A DNA stretch of 64,000 nucleotides from contig CAZTXQ010000009.1 in NCBI GenBank assembly GCA_964617375.1, forward strand, positions 1 to 64,000, written 5' to 3'. The notes below the pieces were generated by a model. The model worked only from the letters and a program-made list of their open reading frames with translations. It ran no database searches and was not told the DNA's origin. Positions 34,801 to 41,042 of the stretch are shown here, in pieces (the first letter of the stretch is position 1; the number at the start of each line of letters is the position of its first letter). Both the position numbers and the translations under genes were made by a program. The stretch is from Firm-13 sp964617375. GTDB taxonomy: Bacteria; Bacillota; Clostridia; Saccharofermentanales; Saccharofermentanaceae.

Positions 34801-35417
34801 TGGTTAAGAATGCCGAAATAAGTCGCAGAGAAGCTATATTTGAGGCGTCGCTCAAAGAGTTCGCGGCAGTCGGGTATGAGCGTGCCAATACCAATCGCAT
34901 CTGCGAATGCGCCGGCGTGTCCAAGGGACTTCTGTTCCATTACTACGGTTCCAAGAAACAGCTCTATATGTTTACGGTTGAAACGTGCACGGATGATGTT
35001 CTTGCCGCATTTGAAGGTTTTTCGACGGAAGGCCTTGATTTCACGGGTGCGCTTCTTGCCTATTCCAAAATGAAGTTTTACTTCTATTCGGCGCATACCC
35101 TCCACTATAAAATTCTGAACGAGGCTTTTCTTTTGCCGCCGATCGAAGTGACCGATACGATGCGCGAAAAATACATGGAGCTCGAAAAAATCGGAATCGG
35201 AATCATGTCCGGTCTTGTTGACAAGCTCACACTTCGTGACGGAATCAGCAAAGAGACCGCGCTGGCTTTCCTGACCTCAATGAGCCGTGCGACCGAAATG
35301 TACAACACAATCGGAGACTGGACCAAGATGGAGTTGACCGAAGAGCTTTATCAGAAGATCGAGGAACGGTACCGGATTCTAATCGACCTGATCCTTCACG
35401 GTATCGCAAACGACTGA
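34800..35417 (+). CDS. TetR family transcriptional regulator
   Basis: The 205-residue protein has a canonical TetR DNA-binding domain at residues 8-56 (REAIFEASLKEFAAVGYE, TNRICECAGVSKGLLFHYYG, SKKQLYMF) and a helical ligand-binding part behind it. The ATG at 34800 overlaps the permease stop codon (TAATG) with AAGGA upstream; a longer frame into the permease gene was rejected. It probably represses its own operon through the palindrome at 33024-33041. Its last 39 bases overlap the end of bioY on the other strand. Confidence 0.9.
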   Translation: MVKNAEISRREAIFEASLKEFAAVGYERANTNRICECAGVSKGLLFHYYGSKKQLYMFTVETCTDDVLAAFEGFSTEGLDFTGALLAYSKMKFYFYSAHTLHYKILNEAFLLPPIEVTDTMREKYMELEKIGIGIMSGLVDKLTLRDGISKETALAFLTSMSRATEMYNTIGDWTKMELTEELYQKIEERYRILIDLILHGIAND

Positions 35418-36068
35418 CGCCGTCTTTTCGGTATGGACCGTGTTATGGCGGCGAAAGCGCCACAATCTTCTTGTCAATTCGGCTGCAAGTATGGTAAGTA
35501 ATAGATCCTTTCCGATAAAAGGCAGCGCGCCGTAGGCAAGCGTCGTCAGAAAACTGTATTTTGTACCCGCATAACCGGTATAGAGATTCGACAAAAAATA
35601 CAGGTACAGAATTCCCGAAACATAACATACGAGAAGAGAAATGATTGCGATCGGCAAAATACTCAGGTAAGGCACCTTAACGGTGCCTTTCTTCTTTTCG
35701 AGCCGGTCGGCCAGAAGTCCGCCGGTAAATGCGCAGAGTATGAATCCCAGAAGATAACCGAATGTGCCGGTAAATACATAGCCGACACCTCCGCCCGACG
35801 AAAATACGGGAAGCCCGAGAAGACCCATTCCGACATAGAGAACCTGCGACATTACACCGAGGCGAGCCCCGAGAAGCAATCCCGACATGATGGCGACGGT
35901 CACCTGCAGAGTAATCGGAATGACCGGAATCGGTATCGTGAGCTTGGCCGATATGCACATCAGCACGGTAAAAAGCGGAACGAGCGTAAGCGTCATCATC
36001 TCATTCTTGCGTTTTACAATAAAGGATGTATCCTGTGCCTCAGTCGTTTTGTCCACTCTCTTCTCCAC
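35379..36068 (-). CDS. bioY: Biotin transporter BioY
   Basis: BioY is the substrate-binding membrane component of the ECF-type biotin importer. The 229-residue protein has six helices and the family motifs PIPVIPITLQVTVAIMSGLLLGARLG, GMGLLGLPVFSSGGGVGYVFTGTFGYLLGF and GALPFIGKDLLLTILAAELTRRL. I chose the GTG at 36068, seven bases after GGGAG; an ATG at 36107 lies inside the promoter -10 repeat. The N-terminus carries about 25 extra polar residues and the C-terminus about 20. No ATPase or T component is nearby, so it would share a distant ECF module. Confidence 0.93.
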   Translation of the reverse strand: MEKRVDKTTEAQDTSFIVKRKNEMMTLTLVPLFTVLMCISAKLTIPIPVIPITLQVTVAIMSGLLLGARLGVMSQVLYVGMGLLGLPVFSSGGGVGYVFTGTFGYLLGFILCAFTGGLLADRLEKKKGTVKVPYLSILPIAIISLLVCYVSGILYLYFLSNLYTGYAGTKYSFLTTLAYGALPFIGKDLLLTILAAELTRRLWRFRRHNTVHTEKTASVVCDTVKDQVD

Positions 36069-36095
36069 CGTATATCTCCCATATCGTTTTTTTCT

Positions 36096-36123
36096 ATTGT
36101 AAACCATTTCGTCTTATTGTCAA
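36096..36123 (-). promoter_or_regulatory. bioY promoter built from two half-site repeats
   Basis: Minus-strand TTGACA (36118-36123) and TACAAT (36096-36101), spacing 16. Both boxes lie within copies of the GGTTnACAAT repeat, so any protein bound there would block RNA polymerase. Confidence 0.8.
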
Positions 36124-36181
36124 CCTTTAAAAAGATTGTAAACGTATGATTCCTTGTAATCCTTTGTTCTGATTGTTAACC
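36096..36181. repeat. Five tandem BirA-like half-sites upstream of bioY
   Basis: On the plus strand ATTGTAAACC (36096), ATTGTCAACC (36116), ATTGTAAACG (36135), the weaker CTTGTAATCC (36153) and ATTGTTAACC (36172) follow each other at 18-20 base intervals, all in one orientation. They match the half-site of the Firmicutes biotin repressor operator. Confidence 0.8.
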
Positions 36182-36194
36182 AGCATATGACGAC

Positions 36195-36225
36195 AAAAGG
36201 CCGGGCAGTATTAACTGTCCGGCCT
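36195..36225 (-). terminator. Intrinsic terminator of the SPFH gene
   Basis: AGGCCGGGCAG (36198-36208) and CTGTCCGGCCT (36215-36225) form an 11-base stem, with one mismatch, followed on the minus strand by TTTT and just after the SPFH stop codon. Confidence 0.85.
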
Positions 36226-36254
36226 AATGTCATTCTTTATGATTCAGATCAGAA

Positions 36255-37652
36255 TCAGACGATCGGCTTTCCGCATTCCGGGCAGAATTTGGGAGTCGCG
36301 TCACCGTTCTTAGGCGTCCATCCACAGGATGCACAGCCCTTGGCTGCTGCCGGTTTTCCGCACTCGGCGCAGAACTTGCCTGTATTTCCGGCGTTGCCGC
36401 AGGAACATGTCCATCCAGCAGGAGCCTGAGGCTTCGGCTGTCCGCACTCGGCACAGAACTTGCCCGTGTTTCCGGCATTTCCGCAGGCGCAGGTCCATCC
36501 GGCAGCCGCCGCCATTATGGGCGCAGCTGCTGCGACGGGAGCTGCCGGCATCATGCCGATACCACCCATGCCTACGCCATTGGGGGAAGAAGCTGCCTGC
36601 ATGGCCTGCTGCTGTCTCATGAACTGCTGCTGCATGGCGGCGGCGTTCGTCTGATTGTCAACACCCTGAATAATACCGAGACCGATACCACCCATGCCTG
36701 CTCCGCCCTCATTGGAACCGGCTGCAAGCTTGGCATCCGCGACGGTAGTACGCTCATAGGCATCCAGAGCCGCCTGGTTCTGTCCGTAGAGCATCGCGCT
36801 GTCAAATTTCTCGATACGTGCGGCCGACTTATCGTCCGGAGTAATTGAGATGATACCGACTTTGAAAACTTCAAGGCCTCTCGCCTGTCCCCAGTCTTCG
36901 TCGAGCTCGTCTTGCATCGCTTCCTTGAAATCCGTATCCTGAAGCGAGGGAAGGTCGTTGTACTGGATCTTTTTTCCGCTTGCACCGCAGCGGTTCATGG
37001 TACCGGTTAATTTTCCGATAAACTCAGACTTGATCTGAGGTATAAGGGTATCTTTCCGATACTCAGTCGCAACATTGCCGGAAGAATTCTGGAAAAAGGT
37101 TACGGGATTCACGATTTTGAAGGAGAAAGTACCGTTCATCCGGATATAGATACCTCTGTAGGTCGGATCATTGTAGGGTATCGGAGCCGGTGTTCCGAAT
37201 GGGATTCCTGAGATTTCCTGCATATTGACAAAGTAAACACGCTGCTCCGAATTTACGACACCGCTGGCCTTAAAACGGTCGACGATCTCTTTAAGGGAAC
37301 TCATAAAGCCTTCTTTAAAGCCATCGGATCCGATCATGGACGGCGCGGAGGAACTATCCCACGTGTAGAGACCGGCCTTCGTGGTAAAGTCGGTAATCTT
37401 GCCGTTGTCGACCAGAAGGAGTGCCGTATTCTCGGGAACGGCTATTTTGGAGCCGTTTGTAATAACATCCGAATCTCCCTTGTTGTTGCCGTTCTTCATC
37501 TTTCTGGCACCACGCTTCACGAGAATATCCTGTCCTAACGCGTCGCTGGTAAAATACTCAAGATACTGATCCGCAAAAACCGATGTGGCAGCCTGTGTAC
37601 CGGCTCCGACCACATTGCCGATCGCACCGCCCAGCATACTAATCAATCCCAT
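36255..37652 (-). CDS. SPFH/band-7 domain protein with three C-terminal zinc ribbons
   Basis: The 465-residue protein begins with a short hydrophobic segment, then an SPFH (prohibitin/stomatin-like) domain of the kind once called virion core protein (about 35-320), a Gly/Ala/Met/Gln-rich flexible region, and three zinc ribbons in the last 75 residues. The first two ribbons are almost identical (GWTCACGNAGNTGKFCAECG repeated), a clear internal duplication. Family members sit at membranes and scaffold other proteins; the role here is unknown. It lies 76 bases after a membrane zinc-ribbon gene and ends at a strong terminator. Confidence 0.85.
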   Translation of the reverse strand: MGLISMLGGAIGNVVGAGTQAATSVFADQYLEYFTSDALGQDILVKRGARKMKNGNNKGDSDVITNGSKIAVPENTALLLVDNGKITDFTTKAGLYTWDSSSAPSMIGSDGFKEGFMSSLKEIVDRFKASGVVNSEQRVYFVNMQEISGIPFGTPAPIPYNDPTYRGIYIRMNGTFSFKIVNPVTFFQNSSGNVATEYRKDTLIPQIKSEFIGKLTGTMNRCGASGKKIQYNDLPSLQDTDFKEAMQDELDEDWGQARGLEVFKVGIISITPDDKSAARIEKFDSAMLYGQNQAALDAYERTTVADAKLAAGSNEGGAGMGGIGLGIIQGVDNQTNAAAMQQQFMRQQQAMQAASSPNGVGMGGIGMMPAAPVAAAAPIMAAAAGWTCACGNAGNTGKFCAECGQPKPQAPAGWTCSCGNAGNTGKFCAECGKPAAAKGCASCGWTPKNGDATPKFCPECGKPIV

Positions 37653-37728
37653 TTCTACTTTCCTCCTGATGTTTTATTCAAAAAATACGTGTGTTCGAGA
37701 AATTATGTCGCTGCCATGTAGTATATAT

Positions 37729-38553
37729 TCAGCATACGGAAAACGTATTCATCTTCCATATCCGGATATCGATGGTCTTTAACAAGGTCCCGCAGTATTC
37801 ACATGACCTCTTCCCGAGCCCCTTGACCGGCGCTCCGCAGTTCGGGCAATTCGCGGCGATCGATTTCGTAATGTCAGACCCGATCTTCGTATCGTCAAAA
37901 ATATAAATCAGCTCGAGATTGTATCTTTCCTGTTTCTTAACGCGGTCACTACCGTTTATTATATTACAGTTTTGCTTGATATAATGAAAATATTCAACAG
38001 AACTTTGAAAAGTAATCGTACAGGTGCCTTCATTCTTCTGGTATGCATGTATACCGGTTTGGTGTATGCGAATATCTGTAAAAAACTCGCTCTGCTCCAT
38101 CGATCGCAGCGCATCGATCCGGATGCTGATTTGACGCTCAAAATCATCCGTTACGGACAGTTCTCCGGGCCGGTCCGCAATCTCTCGTGCCGCATCAATA
38201 TTTTCGCCGGTGCTTGCCTTTTGAATCGCCGTTAGCGCTGAACACAAGGCATTCTCGGCCGATGATATTAGCTGACTCAGATTCATGTCCGGAAAGTCTC
38301 TTGCAATGGTCGGCGCGTAAGCGCTCGTCATATCGGAAATCGAGCGCGGTTCCGCCGGTCTGTTCACGGTATCGCCCATTACATGATCGTCATCGTCCAG
38401 AATCTCTTCTACGATACGCGTCGCGACCTGTCCCGCGAGTGAATTGGAAGCATTCCGCACGGCGCGAATCGCCTTATTCACGAAATAGAGTATGATACCC
38501 CCTCCGATCAGTACCGCGAAGATGATTACTCCAAGGACTATGAGAACTTCCAT
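37729..38553 (-). CDS. Membrane-anchored zinc-ribbon protein (possible TIM44-like domain)
   Basis: A 274-residue protein of unknown function. Residues 1-25 form an N-terminal membrane helix (MEVLIVLGVIIFAVLIGGGI), followed by an acidic stretch (ILDDDD) and an alpha/beta region (about 155-235, ending ERYNLELIYIFDDTK) that resembles TIM44-like domains, then a zinc ribbon CPNCGAPVKG...CEYCG near the C-terminus. It lies 28 bases after the P-loop ATPase gene and 76 before the SPFH gene, so the three are probably one unit. Confidence 0.65.
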   Translation of the reverse strand: MEVLIVLGVIIFAVLIGGGIILYFVNKAIRAVRNASNSLAGQVATRIVEEILDDDDHVMGDTVNRPAEPRSISDMTSAYAPTIARDFPDMNLSQLISSAENALCSALTAIQKASTGENIDAAREIADRPGELSVTDDFERQISIRIDALRSMEQSEFFTDIRIHQTGIHAYQKNEGTCTITFQSSVEYFHYIKQNCNIINGSDRVKKQERYNLELIYIFDDTKIGSDITKSIAANCPNCGAPVKGLGKRSCEYCGTLLKTIDIRIWKMNTFSVC

Positions 38554-38581
38554 TTATGACTCCTTCAAATTGCCCGATGTA

Positions 38582-39301
38582 TTAATCATTATACAGCACC
38601 GACCGCTGCATTCTCAATAGCGGAATGCCATGATCTGTTTTATCCAGCCAGTTTTTCGGAAAACGATCATCCAGCCCGCTTGCATATACAAGAGGGATAC
38701 CGGTCAGTACGGCGGCCTCGGCGAGAATCGGGTAGGAATGTACGAGTTCATCTTCGGCCGTTTCCGACAAGAGATTCGTATTGTCGATCAGTCCGTGAAT
38801 CGGAAGGCAGGACGCCGCCTTTAGTTCGGATGCCATTTCCGCGATGCTTTTCGCGTCGGAAGTAAACGGGCGAAGCGTGTTCACCACCATATACACACGA
38901 TATTCTATGTCCTTAAACCGGCTTCTCATGCTGGACAGTATGCGTGCGCCTAAGTCCTCGCCGCCGATATCGAAAACACCGAGAGACTCTTCGTCGTCGA
39001 AAATCGCATACATCTCTCCGGTTACCGTCTGTGCCTCCACGTTGCTGTTCACGTCATTCGGTGCAATCAGACGGATGTTCTCCTTTTCGAGTATTTCCTT
39101 CGCGTCGGCCGAGCGAAAAAAAGGATTGACGATATCCAGATCCGCAAGAAGAACCTTTCTATCTGGATTCTCGCGTCGAAGTTTTCTCGCGAAATGAACC
39201 GAGACCTCCGATTTGCCGCTCCCGTAAGCGCCGATAAACACATAAAGCCTGGGTGTTTCGACCGTTTCGCCGGAAGGCTCCCGATCTGCAAAATTTATCA
39301 T
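38582..39301 (-). CDS. P-loop ATPase of unknown function
   Basis: The 239-residue protein has a Walker A motif GAYGSGKS (about 26-33), a Walker B-like LLADLDIVNPFFRS, and a second acidic strand VFDIGGEDLG, in the style of MinD/CobQ-type SIMIBI NTPases. No membrane helix or partner domain is visible. Similar stand-alone ATPases occur in Clostridia, often near ferredoxin oxidoreductase genes, but no function is established. Here it heads a minus-strand run with the zinc-ribbon and SPFH proteins. Confidence 0.7.
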   Translation of the reverse strand: MINFADREPSGETVETPRLYVFIGAYGSGKSEVSVHFARKLRRENPDRKVLLADLDIVNPFFRSADAKEILEKENIRLIAPNDVNSNVEAQTVTGEMYAIFDDEESLGVFDIGGEDLGARILSSMRSRFKDIEYRVYMVVNTLRPFTSDAKSIAEMASELKAASCLPIHGLIDNTNLLSETAEDELVHSYPILAEAAVLTGIPLVYASGLDDRFPKNWLDKTDHGIPLLRMQRSVLYND

Positions 39302-39451
39302 AAGAAATGCACTCCCTTTTGAGCCGATTCGATTGACGTAACCGCCGGCTTGTAATTTAATAGTTGTCAGGGGACTTTTTCCCGTACGGAATCATTGATA
39401 TCCGTTATCAGCATAGCAAACATGCCAACAAACTAAAAGGAGGCAATGTAT

Positions 39452-39652
39452 ATGTTTTCTTTTCTTCGCCGCAATCGGAACGAAGCTCCGGAAACCGGCA
39501 AGACTCCGGAAGCCGTGACCGCGTCTGTTGTTCCCGAGACAGATCTCTCATTGATCGCCGTTCTCACGGCAGCAATCGCACGTTTTCGCGAATCCGATGG
39601 TTCGGCTCATTCCGATGCAGGATTTGTGGTAAAGCGGGTTCGCAGAATCTGA
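39452..39652 (+). CDS. Small orphan protein like the OadG/MmdD C-terminal domain
   Basis: A 66-residue protein. The second half, LSLIAVLTAAIARFRES followed by DAGFVVKRVRRI, closely resembles the C-terminal part of the small membrane subunit (OadG/MmdD) of sodium-pumping decarboxylases. The N-terminal membrane helix those subunits need is missing, leaving only MFSFLRRNRNE. AGGAGG stands eight bases before the ATG at 39452, so translation is likely. No decarboxylase subunit is encoded nearby. A possible promoter, TTGACG (39333) with TTTAAT (39356), precedes it. Confidence 0.65.
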   Translation: MFSFLRRNRNEAPETGKTPEAVTASVVPETDLSLIAVLTAAIARFRESDGSAHSDAGFVVKRVRRI

Positions 39653-39726
39653 TTTTCGCGACAACAATTGATGAATAAGGGGAAATTAGGAAGCAGCCAT
39701 TTGTTTTTGCTTCTTATAGCATAATC

Positions 39727-40956
39727 ATGAAATATCTGATTCTTCTCGGCGACGGAATGGCGGATCTTCCGATTCCGGAGTTATCCATGCAAACACCGCT
39801 CAAATCCGCCGATAAACCGAATATGGACCGTCTTGTCGGAGACTCTGTCTGCGGCATGGTTAAAACCATTCCGGACGGTATGGAACCCGGAAGCGGTCCC
39901 GCCAACATGTCCGTCATGGGCTACGATCCCAACGTCTTCTATACGGGCCGTTCGCCGCTGGAGGCACTGAGCCTCGGCCTTGATATGGCGCCGACCGATA
40001 TGGTCTTCCGATGCAATCTGGTGAGTCTTTCGCAAGGTGCCGGATCGGAGGAATACGAGGGAATGAAGATGCTCGATTATTCATCGGGCGAGATCACGAC
40101 CGCGGAATCGACGGAGCTGATCCGAACGCTCGAAAAGGAGCTTTCCGCCATAGATCTGCATTTTTATCCCGGCAGAAGCTACCGACACATCACCATATGG
40201 CAGCACGGTCCGGGCTCGACCGTACTCACGCCTCCGCATGACATTACCGGCCGGAATATCCGTGAGTATATGCCGTCCGGCGAAGGATCCGACCGGATCA
40301 TCCGGCTGATGAAGGCTTCCCGCGAAATCCTTAAAGATCATCCCGTGAATGTCCGCCGCCGCGAAAAGGGCCTCAACACAGCCGATTCCATCTGGCTCTG
40401 GGGCCAGGGCACCAAGCCTGCCATGGCGAATTTTGAGGCGACGTACGGCCGCAGAGGCGCTGTCATTTCCGCCGTCGATCTGATTTTCGGACTCGGCCGG
40501 TGCGCAGGTCTGGAGGTCATCGAAGTTCCCGGAGCGACAGGCACTCTTGACACGAATTTCGAAGGCAAGGGACTAGCGGCCGTTGACGCTTTTCAGAGCG
40601 GCCTGGATTACGTATATGTACACGTGGAGGCGCCCGACGAGTGCGGACACCATGGAGATATTCACGGTAAAGTCTACTCGATCGAACAGATCGATCAGAA
40701 GATTCTTGCCCCCGTGTTCGAATATTTAGAGAACAGCCGGCTCGGGACCGGTGAGCCTTTCCGCATTATGGTACTTCCCGATCATCCGACACCGATATCG
40801 ACACGGACCCACAGCGAGCAGCCTGTCCCTTTTATGCTCTATGACAGTTCGGATCTTAAGGACTCCGGCGTCGGGTGCTATTGCGAGGACGAGGCGGAGA
40901 AAACCGGCGTTTGCTTCGCGTCGGGACCGGATCTTTTCAGGGCATTCATCGGATAA
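39727..40956 (+). CDS. apgM: Cofactor-independent phosphoglycerate mutase, archaeal type
   Basis: ApgM interconverts 3- and 2-phosphoglycerate in glycolysis. The 409-residue protein is an alkaline-phosphatase-superfamily enzyme: metal-binding GDGMADLPI at the N-terminus, the nucleophile serine in GSGPANMSVMGYDP, YVHVEAPDECGHHGD and LPDHPTPISTRTHS near the C-terminus with the remaining metal ligands. No ribosome binding site lies directly before the ATG, which is also the only start that keeps the GDG motif. An SD-like AGGAAG 38 bases upstream is locked in a hairpin. A strong terminator follows the gene. Confidence 0.93.
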   Translation: MKYLILLGDGMADLPIPELSMQTPLKSADKPNMDRLVGDSVCGMVKTIPDGMEPGSGPANMSVMGYDPNVFYTGRSPLEALSLGLDMAPTDMVFRCNLVSLSQGAGSEEYEGMKMLDYSSGEITTAESTELIRTLEKELSAIDLHFYPGRSYRHITIWQHGPGSTVLTPPHDITGRNIREYMPSGEGSDRIIRLMKASREILKDHPVNVRRREKGLNTADSIWLWGQGTKPAMANFEATYGRRGAVISAVDLIFGLGRCAGLEVIEVPGATGTLDTNFEGKGLAAVDAFQSGLDYVYVHVEAPDECGHHGDIHGKVYSIEQIDQKILAPVFEYLENSRLGTGEPFRIMVLPDHPTPISTRTHSEQPVPFMLYDSSDLKDSGVGCYCEDEAEKTGVCFASGPDLFRAFIG

Positions 40957-40977
40957 ATTTGGGCTATGAAGGTTGAT

Positions 40978-41022
40978 AAAAGGCGCGGATCCCTGGCAAA
41001 GGTTTCCGCGCCTTATTTGTTT
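40978..41022. terminator. Bidirectional intrinsic terminator between apgM and mutS2
   Basis: AAGGCGCGGA (40980-40989) and TCCGCGCCTT (41005-41014) form a ten-base GC-rich stem followed by ATTTGTTTT on the plus strand and TTTATC on the minus strand. Confidence 0.88.
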
Positions 41023-41042
41023 TCTTCCTGCCTTTTACGGGT

